Assembly: GCA_002419215.1 (NCBI GenBank)
Contig: DIFQ01000089.1
Span: 1-64,000 of the forward strand
From: Syntrophaceae bacterium UBA5744
GTDB lineage: Bacteria; Desulfobacterota; Syntrophia; Syntrophales; UBA2192
Direction of reading: 5' to 3'
Length of the DNA: 64,000 bases
Shown piece by piece: positions 43,900 to 51,458 of the stretch. Made by a program: the position numbers and the translations under genes. The notes beneath the pieces were generated by a model. The model made no database searches and had not been told where the DNA came from. It saw only the letters and a program-made list of their open reading frames with translations. Each line of letters starts with the position of its first letter. Position 1 is the stretch's first letter.

Positions 43900-44895
43900 A
43901 TGAGACCGTTGAATGAAATGAGCGTCATCCAGATCGAGGTGACCAATGGCTGTCACCTGCAGTGCGCCAACTGCACCCGTTTCGTGGGGCACCACCGCAA
44001 GCCTTTCTACATGGACCTCGCGATGGTCGAGCGCGCCCTCGATTCCCTGGAAGGGTTCCCGGGGCACATCGGGTTGATGGGCGGGGAGCCGGCCCTTCAC
44101 CCGCAATTCCCGGAAATCTGCGAGCTCTACCGGAAGAAGATCCCGCAGAAGGAGCGCCGAGAGCTCTGGACGGCGGGTTACAAGTGGGAAGAGTACAAGG
44201 AGCTGATCCGCGAGACGTTTCTCGAGAAATACATCGCCTACAACGACCACTCGGACCCCGACGAGGGGACTCACCAGCCCCTGCTCATCGCCGTCGAGGA
44301 GGTCATCGACGATCGGGATCTCATGTGGAAGGTGATCGACAACTGCTGGATCCAGCAGCGCTGGTCCGCCTCGATCACGCCCAAGGGCGCCTTTTTCTGC
44401 GAAGTCGCCGCGGCCCAGGATCACCTCTTCGACGGCCCCGGCGGCTGGCCCATCGAAAAGGGGTGGTGGAAGAAAACCCCCTCCGACTTCCGGGACCAGG
44501 TCCGTCGCTACTGCTGCCGATGCAGCGCCGCGCTGCCCATGGCGGTTCCGAACAATCATGAGCCCTACGACTTCATTTCACCCGGCAACGCGAAGCGGCT
44601 GGAAGGATCCCGGTCGCCGAAGTTTCTCCAGAGCCGCTACCGGATCGCGGACATGGAAGCCATCCGCCGGTATGCGTCAACGCTCGACGGTATCCCGGGT
44701 CCCGTGCGGGGCTCCTTCCTGAGCCACCCCGAGTGGACGCCATGGAACTACCGCAGGCAGGTCTGGAATGCCCCCGGGGAAGGGTACCTCACGGCCCAGG
44801 AGGTGCGCTCGCTCCAGACGGGTGTGCTGTCGCGGGAGGAGGCCATCCGGCTGCGCGACTCGAGAATGCAGGCGGGGACGCCTGAGGGAAGGTGA
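43900..44895 (+). CDS. Radical SAM protein of unknown function
   Basis: A 331-residue radical SAM enzyme. The cluster motif is C18-x3-C22-x2-C25 (NGCHLQCANC), with the SAM-binding GGEP at 61-64 (GLMGGEPAL). Additional cysteines C149, C167 and C205/C206/C208 could hold a second iron-sulfur cluster, as in SPASM proteins. An AAGGAG site lies 10 bases before the ATG. It lies between the amidotransferase and glycosyltransferase genes in the same operon. It may modify the sugar or the flagellin, but the substrate cannot be assigned. Confidence 0.85.
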   Translation: MRPLNEMSVIQIEVTNGCHLQCANCTRFVGHHRKPFYMDLAMVERALDSLEGFPGHIGLMGGEPALHPQFPEICELYRKKIPQKERRELWTAGYKWEEYKELIRETFLEKYIAYNDHSDPDEGTHQPLLIAVEEVIDDRDLMWKVIDNCWIQQRWSASITPKGAFFCEVAAAQDHLFDGPGGWPIEKGWWKKTPSDFRDQVRRYCCRCSAALPMAVPNNHEPYDFISPGNAKRLEGSRSPKFLQSRYRIADMEAIRRYASTLDGIPGPVRGSFLSHPEWTPWNYRRQVWNAPGEGYLTAQEVRSLQTGVLSREEAIRLRDSRMQAGTPEGR

Positions 44896-44896
44896 G

Positions 44897-45754
44897 ATGC
44901 CCATGACCCAGCAAGTGGAACGCGTGAAACGACGCCGGACCCTGGCGGACAAAATCATCACGGGGCTCAACACGGCCCGCTACAGGGCGACGGAGCCCCT
45001 GATGCTGGCCCGGGCCCGGGCCCGATTCGAGCACCTCTACCGGGACCCGGACGAGTACCCCCTGATCTCGGTCTACGTCCCTACCTACAACCGCGGGGAA
45101 ATCCTCATGGAGCGGGCCGTCAAGTCGGTCCTGGCGCAGAGCTATCCAAACTTCGAATTCATCATCCTCGGCGACTGCTGCACGGACAACACGGCCGAGC
45201 TCGTCTTCGGGATCAAAGACCCTCGCGTGATCTTCTACAACATCCCGACACGGGGCTACCGCTACCCGCCCACGCCCGAGAACAACTGGTTTGCCGGCCC
45301 CGTCGTTGCGGCGAACGAAGCCCTGGGGCGCGTGCGCGGCAAGTGGATCGCCAGGATCGACGACGACGATCTCTGGACGCCCGATCACCTGGAGGTCCTG
45401 CTGCGGTTCGCCCAGGAAGGGAATTACGAGTTCGCCTCGGCCTCCTACGAGGCGGAGCGGCACGGCAAGCGCTACATCGTCGACGCCAGGGAGGACAACC
45501 CCCGCATCGGCGGGACGCAGACCTGGCTCTACCGCTCGTACCTGAGCTTTTTCAAGTACAACATCCACTGCTGGCGAAAGTCGTGGAACAAGGTGAACGA
45601 CACGGACATCCAGCATCGCATCTACGAAGCCGGCGTGCGGATGGGGTACCTGGACCGGGTCGTGGCAACCATCATCCCCCGGCCCGGGGAAAAGACCATC
45701 GGCCTGGAGGCTTACCTCACGGCCGAAAAGGAAGGGATCCGGGTCCATGCCTGA
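44897..45754 (+). CDS. GT2 family glycosyltransferase
   Basis: A 285-residue GT-A fold transferase. It has the nucleotide-binding start LISVYVPTYNRGEILMERAV, and the DxD-like metal site ARIDDDDLWTPDHLEVL. ATG 44897 follows GGAAGG; a second ATG at 44903 is also possible. The start of the next gene overlaps its last codons (8 bases). It may build or extend the flagellin glycan, or act on a lipid-linked acceptor. The donor is unknown. Confidence 0.87.
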   Translation: MPMTQQVERVKRRRTLADKIITGLNTARYRATEPLMLARARARFEHLYRDPDEYPLISVYVPTYNRGEILMERAVKSVLAQSYPNFEFIILGDCCTDNTAELVFGIKDPRVIFYNIPTRGYRYPPTPENNWFAGPVVAANEALGRVRGKWIARIDDDDLWTPDHLEVLLRFAQEGNYEFASASYEAERHGKRYIVDAREDNPRIGGTQTWLYRSYLSFFKYNIHCWRKSWNKVNDTDIQHRIYEAGVRMGYLDRVVATIIPRPGEKTIGLEAYLTAEKEGIRVHA

Positions 45755-48038
45755 TCGAAAAAGCGAAACGAACGCATCCCGCAAGGTCCACACCATCTCC
45801 CTGGCATCGGGCATCCCGCGCCCGGAAGAGATCGAGGCACCCTGGCTGCTCTTCCTGGAACCGGATGAGTACCTCGACCGCCGGCAGTGGAAACAACTGG
45901 AGCGCTTCGTCGAGGATCGTGAGCCCTGCTGTGTCGAGTGTTCCGTCGAAAGGCACCTGGACATGGAATCTGTGGCACCCTTCGCCTGGGTCCCCACGCG
46001 GCACCTCTTTCAGGAGACTCCCCTGGAGATCCGCCGTTACAGGACCCGAGAGGTCCGCCTGGTCCACGCATCGCTTCTTCCTTGCGTCGAAGTCGCGCGG
46101 TACGGCAGCAAAGATCCGGAAGCCTTCACCCTGAAGACCGAAGCGGACTGTCCCGTGAGGTTCTCCGGTCTCTCCATCTCCAGGCGGATGGACGAAGCGG
46201 GAGCCCCCGTGATCGAGCGCCCCGGCGACTTCGACCTGTTCCGCAAGGGTCACCAGGCGTATTATGACGACACGGTATTCTGCGAGCGCTTCGTCTGGCC
46301 CCACTCCGTCTATCATACGGTCCGGTTCCACTATGTCCCGTCCATCATCGAGGGATTGGGGAAAGGGCTCTGCAACCCGGAAATCGTCCACTTCGTGCTG
46401 GCCTACCTGCTTCGATTCCGGGACTTCGACACGGCCGGGAAAATCGCGAATCGGCTGCCCGACTACTGGGGGGACCGGCATCCCATGCTTCATGTCTCTG
46501 CCGGTACGGTCCAATACGCCCGCGGAAACCCCGACCATGCCTTTCGTCTCTTCCGGAGAGCCGTGGATCTGTGCCCCGATTCGAAGCTCATCGTAACCAA
46601 CGCCATCAAGATGTGCCTGCTGCTCGGCCGCTACGACGATGCGGAGGTCATCGAAGAGATCTACCGCACCGAAACGGGCCAGGGGATCGATGACGATTTT
46701 GTGGCCCACTTCAGACGGATTCACGGCACCTGCCCTTCAAGGCTCGCAACGGTCAGCCTCTGCATGGTCGTGCGTGACGAAGAAAAAAATCTGGCACGCG
46801 CCTTGAGTTTCGCGAAAGAGATCGCCGACGAGATGATCGTCGTCGACACGGGATCCGGCGACCGAACCGTGGAGATTGCAGAGCAGGCAGGCGCCAGGGT
46901 CTATCCCTTTCCCTGGGGCGACGATTTTTCTGCGGCCCGGAATTTCGCCATTGACAAGGCCTCGGGCGATTACATTCTCATGCTCGACGGGGACGAACAC
47001 ATCTCGCCCCTCTTCTTTACCGAGGGGCTGATCCTGAAAAAGCTGCTTTCGCCGGAGAAGCTTTGCGCATTCCGGTTCTCCATCGGCTATTACTACAACG
47101 AAAGCGACTGGCTCTTCCTGCTGGGCGAGGCGGGCAACTTCCGGGAAGAGAGCCGGGCCATCCGGTTGTTCCCCCGGTTGCCGGGAGTCCGCTACACGGG
47201 CCGCATCAGCGAGACGGTGGAGCCGGCGCTGCGAGAGCAGGGGATTCCCGTCGAGCGCCTTCCCGAGTGGTCCCTGCACATCCTCCACGACAGGGAGGAT
47301 CGGCGGGATCGGGTCAGGCGGAAAGTCTCCCTCTACCGCGAGAGCACCGAGTCCGATTATGCGACGGTACTCGATGCGGTGAAGGATTTTTCCTTCCTCG
47401 GCGACACGGATGAAACGGTCCGCTGGCTCAAGCGCTTCTATGGTATGAAAAACGGCGATCCGGACGCGCATCGCAGGATGGGGCTGAGACTTGCCGGCCT
47501 GCTGGAAACCATGGACCCGGGGCAGGCCGAGGGAATCTACCGGGAGATCCTTGCGCATTCCGGTCATGACGCCGCTCTCCTGCGCGCCTATGCGTCCTTC
47601 CTGATCCGCAACAATCGTATGGAAAAGATGGCCGGCATCCCTCTCGAGCCGAGGGGCCCGGGGGAGGAAGCGCACGGCGCCGTCCGGGCGGAGCACAACT
47701 GCTATGCGGCGCTGCGGTATTTCGAGGCCGGCGAAATGGAAAAGGCATTCCCCACGCTGGAGACGGTCCTGGACGAAGCGGCGTCCAATGTCTTCGCCCA
47801 GGCCATCCGGTTCTATTTCCTCATGAGCCTGGGCCGGATCGATGGCGCCGTCCTCGCCCTCGATCAACTGTTTGAAATGACGTCCGGGCCGCGCAGCGAC
47901 CGGATCGAGACCATCGAGGACGTTCTGCGGCTTATCACGGAGCTCAGTGATACCCTGCTGAAGACGGGTCATGTCAGGGAAAGGGCCCTTGTCCTGCACG
48001 GCACCCTGGCCCTGGAAAAGGTACTGGTGAAACAATGA
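45747..48038 (+). CDS. Large GT2-TPR glycosyltransferase
   Basis: A 763-residue protein. Residues 1-200 look like the second half of a GT2 domain without its nucleotide-binding start (WLLFLEPDEYLDRRQW). Residues 337-480 are a full GT2 domain (SLCMVVRDEEKNLARALSFA, VVDTGSGDRTVEIA, MLDGDEHIS). The segments between and after (200-330 and 540-750) are TPR-like. The arrangement resembles protein glycosyltransferases with TPR scaffolds. It overlaps both neighbours by 4-8 bases and ends at the Maf start, suggesting action on flagellin. Confidence 0.85.
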   Translation: MPDRKSETNASRKVHTISLASGIPRPEEIEAPWLLFLEPDEYLDRRQWKQLERFVEDREPCCVECSVERHLDMESVAPFAWVPTRHLFQETPLEIRRYRTREVRLVHASLLPCVEVARYGSKDPEAFTLKTEADCPVRFSGLSISRRMDEAGAPVIERPGDFDLFRKGHQAYYDDTVFCERFVWPHSVYHTVRFHYVPSIIEGLGKGLCNPEIVHFVLAYLLRFRDFDTAGKIANRLPDYWGDRHPMLHVSAGTVQYARGNPDHAFRLFRRAVDLCPDSKLIVTNAIKMCLLLGRYDDAEVIEEIYRTETGQGIDDDFVAHFRRIHGTCPSRLATVSLCMVVRDEEKNLARALSFAKEIADEMIVVDTGSGDRTVEIAEQAGARVYPFPWGDDFSAARNFAIDKASGDYILMLDGDEHISPLFFTEGLILKKLLSPEKLCAFRFSIGYYYNESDWLFLLGEAGNFREESRAIRLFPRLPGVRYTGRISETVEPALREQGIPVERLPEWSLHILHDREDRRDRVRRKVSLYRESTESDYATVLDAVKDFSFLGDTDETVRWLKRFYGMKNGDPDAHRRMGLRLAGLLETMDPGQAEGIYREILAHSGHDAALLRAYASFLIRNNRMEKMAGIPLEPRGPGEEAHGAVRAEHNCYAALRYFEAGEMEKAFPTLETVLDEAASNVFAQAIRFYFLMSLGRIDGAVLALDQLFEMTSGPRSDRIETIEDVLRLITELSDTLLKTGHVRERALVLHGTLALEKVLVKQ

Positions 48039-49900
48039 GTCAAGCCATCCTGGACAAAAATATCGAGGCGCTCCGGAAGGCTCAACCGGCGCTGGCCGAC
48101 GCCGTCATGAAAACCGGGGGCGGCCCTTACGAAATCCTGCCCTCCGAAATGCAGGGGGTTCCGAACCTCCTTTACCGGGGCGTGAACCCGCCTGTCCTCT
48201 TTTACGAACAGGCCTCGCCCGCAGCCGACGTGGATCGTTTCCTGGAGCGGTTCCGCGAGGAGCGCTCCCGGTTTTATGTGCTGCTGGGGCTCGGCCTGGG
48301 GTATGGGGCCCTGCAGCTTCTGAAGGGCAGTCTCTTCAAGAAGGTCATCGTGGTCGAGAAGGACCTTGACTGCTTCCGGCGGGCTCTCGAGGTGACCGAT
48401 TTTACGGCCACGCTCGCCAACCCGCTCGTAAAGTTTCTCGTGGGGTGCCCCGAGCAGGATCTCTACATCGAAGTCCTCCATGCCGTAGAGCCGCACTTGA
48501 CCGGCCTCAAGGAGATCAAGTTCCTCCCATGGCCGGCATCGATGGCCCTGGCGGGGGATTACTACCGGCAGGTCATGAAGGCCTTCACGGATGTGGCCAA
48601 CATCTACATCGCCGAGCGGGGTAACGATCCCTATGACACGCTGGTGGGCTATGAGCAGTTCTTCGCGAACATCCGGGAATACCTGCAGAACCCGGGTGCA
48701 GGCTACGTGAAGGATCTCTTCAAGGGCAGGCCGGCCTTCGTCGTGGCCACGGGGCCCTCGCTGCGGAAGAACATCCACCTTCTCAAAGAGGCCGAAAACA
48801 GTGCCGTCATCGTCTCGGCCGATGCGTCGCTTCGCATCCTCCACGAGCACGGCATTCACCCCCACCTGGTGACGACGATCGAGCGCACACCGGGCTTCGA
48901 CAAACAGTTCAGGGACCTGGACCACCTCGAGAAGACGGTCCTGGCCACGGTCTCCTTCGTTCATCCCTCGACATTGCCGTCCTACCGGGGGCCGCTTCTG
49001 TTCTTCAACCGGATCTACAACTTCATGGACCGGCTGGACCTCCTGGAAGACTGCATTCAGCTCGGCCTGTCGACGGCCAACATGGCCTACGAGGTGGCCC
49101 GCCACCTCGGCTGCTCGCCGATTATCCTCGTGGGCAACGACCTGGCCTTCGACAACACGGGAAACTCCCATGCCCGGGGGTTCCTCTACGGGGAAAAGCA
49201 GCCCGTCTACGAGAGCTTCGACCGCTTTTCCGTTCCCGGAAATTACGACGAGTGGGTTACGACCTGCGATGGCTGGTTCAACTGCATCAAGCAATACGAA
49301 AAGCGCATCGACGGCTGGGACGGGACACTGATCAACGCCACGACCGGAGGCGCCCGGATCCGGGGCAGCATCGTGATGCCCCTCAAGGACGTCCTGCAGG
49401 CCCACTGTACCGAGGCCTTTTACCCCCGCGAAAAACTCCTCGGCCACCTCGCCCGCTGGCAGAAGAAGCCCGGACAGGGCGACTCGATACTCCGCCAGCT
49501 CGACGGATTCCTCGAACTGACGGAGCAGTTCATCGGCATCTGCCGGAAGATGTGCCTTTTTCTCGATGCCATGCTGCGGGACATCGAAAATTCAGGGGGT
49601 AAGCTTTCCAAGCCCCTCCGGAAGGAGATCGAAAAGGCCCTGCCCCACGTCAACGATGCCCTCGACGGTCTCGTCGAGTCGCCCCTGACCTCCTGCTTCG
49701 GGGAATACTTCTTCACGGAGATTCTGCCCTACCTGATGGAGTGGCAGGTTACCCATGGCCGCTTCAGAAAGCAGATGTGGGCCGATGCCTACCGCGTCAA
49801 GCTGGCCTGGAATTTCTTCGGGGCCACGGGACAGCTCTGCGTATCGCTCCGGGAGGTCCTCCTCGACGGCCAGCGGCGCCTGAAAGCGATCGAAGCCTGA
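48035..49900 (+). CDS. maf: Maf motility accessory factor (flagellin nonulosonic acid transferase)
   Basis: Maf proteins transfer pseudaminic or legionaminic acid to flagellin in the cytoplasm. The 621 residues contain the central DUF115/MAF_flag10 domain (VVATGPSLRKNIHLLKEA, VIVSADASLRILHEHGIHPH, IILVGNDLAFDNTGNSHARG), preceded by a Rossmann-like N-terminal region. Its position, last in the glycosylation operon and just before the flagellin gene, fits this role. A hairpin terminator follows at 49926. Confidence 0.92.
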   Translation: MSQAILDKNIEALRKAQPALADAVMKTGGGPYEILPSEMQGVPNLLYRGVNPPVLFYEQASPAADVDRFLERFREERSRFYVLLGLGLGYGALQLLKGSLFKKVIVVEKDLDCFRRALEVTDFTATLANPLVKFLVGCPEQDLYIEVLHAVEPHLTGLKEIKFLPWPASMALAGDYYRQVMKAFTDVANIYIAERGNDPYDTLVGYEQFFANIREYLQNPGAGYVKDLFKGRPAFVVATGPSLRKNIHLLKEAENSAVIVSADASLRILHEHGIHPHLVTTIERTPGFDKQFRDLDHLEKTVLATVSFVHPSTLPSYRGPLLFFNRIYNFMDRLDLLEDCIQLGLSTANMAYEVARHLGCSPIILVGNDLAFDNTGNSHARGFLYGEKQPVYESFDRFSVPGNYDEWVTTCDGWFNCIKQYEKRIDGWDGTLINATTGGARIRGSIVMPLKDVLQAHCTEAFYPREKLLGHLARWQKKPGQGDSILRQLDGFLELTEQFIGICRKMCLFLDAMLRDIENSGGKLSKPLRKEIEKALPHVNDALDGLVESPLTSCFGEYFFTEILPYLMEWQVTHGRFRKQMWADAYRVKLAWNFFGATGQLCVSLREVLLDGQRRLKAIEA

Positions 49901-49925
49901 CAGCCTCGTCCCGTTGCACGAATCG

Positions 49926-49948
49926 AAGGCCCGGTTTTGCCGGGCCTT
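49926..49948 (+). terminator. Rho-independent terminator of the glycosylation operon
   Basis: AAGGCCCGG pairs with CCGGGCCTT over 9 bp around a TTTTG loop, then TCCTGTTTTATT. It lies 26 bases after the maf stop codon and separates the sigma-54 operon from the sigma-28 flagellin gene. Confidence 0.82.
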
Positions 49949-49977
49949 TCCTGTTTTATTCTCCGCCGCGTTTCCCC

Positions 49978-50005
49978 TAAAGTTCTCCGCCCCCCGGTCC
50001 GATAA
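49978..50005 (+). promoter_or_regulatory. Sigma-28 (FliA) promoter of the flagellin gene
   Basis: TAAAGTTC, 12 bases, TCCGATAA. Only small changes from TAAAGTTT-N11-GCCGATAA; the spacer between TAAA and the -10 box is 16 bp. The start site should be near 50011, giving a flagellin leader of about 130 bases. Confidence 0.88.
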
Positions 50006-50022
50006 TACCTACCAGAAGAGTA

Positions 50023-50036
50023 AAGGAAAGGAGGTG
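50023..50036 (+). promoter_or_regulatory. Extra Shine-Dalgarno-like/GGA-rich site in the flagellin leader
   Basis: AAAGGAGGTG, an ideal anti-16S match, with two AAGGA motifs, more than 100 bases before the flagellin ATG. A possible leader frame TTG-TTG-CGG-TTT-ATG begins at 50050 and ends at TAA after nine codons. It may equally be an additional CsrA-binding site. It is unusual to leave such a site unused. Confidence 0.5.
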
Positions 50037-50092
50037 AGCCCCGGTTCCCTTGTTGCGGTTTATGACCCACAACCCTTAACCCGTTCACCAAA

Positions 50093-50108
50093 CTGGCAAG
50101 GATGCCAG
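50093..50108 (+). promoter_or_regulatory. CsrA-binding hairpin 1 in the flagellin leader
   Basis: CTGGC-AAGGAT-GCCAG: a 5-bp stem with GGA in a hexaloop, which is the classical high-affinity CsrA target. It lies 35 bases before the flagellin start codon, as does the upstream CsrA site of the Bacillus hag leader. Confidence 0.75.
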
Positions 50109-50112
50109 CTGT

Positions 50113-50148
50113 TCCCATCCATAGATCAAGGAGGATAACACTATGGGA
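50113..50148 (+). promoter_or_regulatory. CsrA site 2: hairpin over the flagellin ribosome-binding site
   Basis: CCATAG (50119-50124) pairs with CTATGG (50141-50146), or TCCCAT with ATGGGA, putting the AAGGAGG ribosome-binding site (50128-50134) in the loop and the AUG in the stem. CsrA bound here would block translation, and FliW would relieve it. Both genes are 6 kb away in this window. Confidence 0.68.
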
Positions 50149-51252
50149 CTTCGCATTCAGACCAATACCCAGGCCATCAACGCTCACCGCGCCCTCTGGA
50201 CGAACGACATCCAGATGGCCAAATCGCTGGAACGCCTCTCGTCGGGCTTCCGCGTCAACCGCGCCGCCGACGACGCGGCCGGCCTCTCCATGTCGATGAA
50301 GTTCGTCGCCGACATCCGGGCGATGGGCGCAGCTTCCCGCAACGTCAGCCAGGCCAGTTCCCTGCTGCAGATCGCGGAAGGCGGTGAGGACCAGATCGTC
50401 GCCATGCTCCAGCGCCTCAAGGAACTGGCCACCCAGGCCGCCTCGGCCAACAGCTCGGCGAACCTGACGGACCTCAACACGGAAGCGCAGAAGCTGATCA
50501 GCGAGATCGACCGTATCGCCAACTCGACGACGTGGCAGGGCACCGTGCTGCTCAACGGCTACGGCATCAAATCCGTCGACAAGACCCTGACCGCCGTGAA
50601 CTGCTACAACCTCAACGTGGACAACGCCGCCGATTCACAGTACAGCGTGACCGGCACCGAGTCGGTTTCCATCACGGTCAAGAGGCTCTCGGACAGCGTT
50701 TCCCAGACCCTCACGGTTCAGGCTTCCGGCGAGGCAACCTATAACTTCAGCTCGCTGGGCATCTCCTTCAAGACCACGGCGGCTGCAAGCTCCGCGACCC
50801 TTGCGCTGCTGGTTGTCTCCGCCCTGGACGGCATGTCCGTCAACGTCGACAGCATCACCTTCCAGGTCGGCGAGAAGAACGGCTCCAACTACCAGATCCA
50901 GTTCAAGATCGACGATTCCCGCGCATCGGCCCTCTCCGTCAACGGGCTCAGCCTCTCCACCATGAGCGGCGCCCAGACGGCCATGGACAAGGTCGACGCA
51001 GCCCTGGTGGCCCTGTCCACCATCCGCGCCGGCATCGGTGCCGCCATGAACCGCCTCGAGTACTCGTCTGCGAACCTGGCCATCGCCATCGAGAACGCCA
51101 GTGCCGCGAACTCCGTCGTGAGAGACGTCGACATGGCAGCGGAAATGACCACCTTCACGAAGACGCAGATCCTCATCCAGGCCGGCACGGCCATGCTCGC
51201 CCAGGCGAACTCCTCGCCGCAGCTGGTCCTGTCGCTCTTCGGCGGAAGGTAA
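50143..51252 (+). CDS. fliC: Flagellin
   Basis: The filament subunit, exported by the flagellar type III system. The 369 residues have the conserved N-terminal coiled-coil (INAHRALWTNDIQMAKSLER, LSSGFRVNRAADDAAGLSMS) and C-terminal helices (AANSVVRDVDMAAEMTTFTK, ending LVLSLFGGR). The middle, about residues 150-290, is short, variable and rich in Ser and Thr (TGTESVSITVKRLSDSVSQT), which gives candidate sites for nonulosonic acid added by the adjacent Maf. It is a monocistronic sigma-28 unit with a CsrA-controlled leader. Confidence 0.97.
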   Translation: MGLRIQTNTQAINAHRALWTNDIQMAKSLERLSSGFRVNRAADDAAGLSMSMKFVADIRAMGAASRNVSQASSLLQIAEGGEDQIVAMLQRLKELATQAASANSSANLTDLNTEAQKLISEIDRIANSTTWQGTVLLNGYGIKSVDKTLTAVNCYNLNVDNAADSQYSVTGTESVSITVKRLSDSVSQTLTVQASGEATYNFSSLGISFKTTAAASSATLALLVVSALDGMSVNVDSITFQVGEKNGSNYQIQFKIDDSRASALSVNGLSLSTMSGAQTAMDKVDAALVALSTIRAGIGAAMNRLEYSSANLAIAIENASAANSVVRDVDMAAEMTTFTKTQILIQAGTAMLAQANSSPQLVLSLFGGR

Positions 51253-51292
51253 TCCAAGAAGGCAACGAAACCAACGCAACCGTTTCACCGCG

Positions 51293-51327
51293 GCCCCGCA
51301 TCCCGCCCCCGGGATGCGGGGCTTTTT
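51293..51327 (+). terminator. Rho-independent terminator of the flagellin gene
   Basis: GCCCCGCATCCCG pairs perfectly with CGGGATGCGGGGC (13 bp) around a CCCC loop, followed by TTTTT. It ends the flagellin transcript 40 bases after the stop codon. Confidence 0.92.
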
Positions 51328-51329
51328 CA

Positions 51330-51345
51330 TGGCAGACATCTTGCT
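51330..51345 (+). promoter_or_regulatory. Sigma-54 promoter upstream of fliD
   Basis: TGGCAG, five bases, TTGCT; GG and GC are 10 apart, one mismatch in the -24 box. It begins 3 bases after the flagellin terminator. With the sigma-28 site at 51362 it would give fliD-fliS both middle and late expression, which suits a cap protein and export chaperone needed before flagellin. Confidence 0.68.
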
Positions 51346-51361
51346 TAATCATTGGAAAGAT

Positions 51362-51389
51362 TAAAGTTTCGGGAAACTTTTTCCGATAA
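51362..51389 (+). promoter_or_regulatory. Sigma-28 (FliA) promoter upstream of fliD
   Basis: TAAAGTTT, 12 bases, TCCGATAA, again with a 16-bp spacer and the same TCCGATAA as the flagellin promoter. The start would be near 51395, about 64 bases before the fliD ATG. Confidence 0.88.
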
Positions 51390-51458
51390 AAACAACAAGG
51401 GGAGGCCACATTTTCCCGGTCCCCCGGAAGACTCAACCGACGTTTCTGAGAGGCACCC

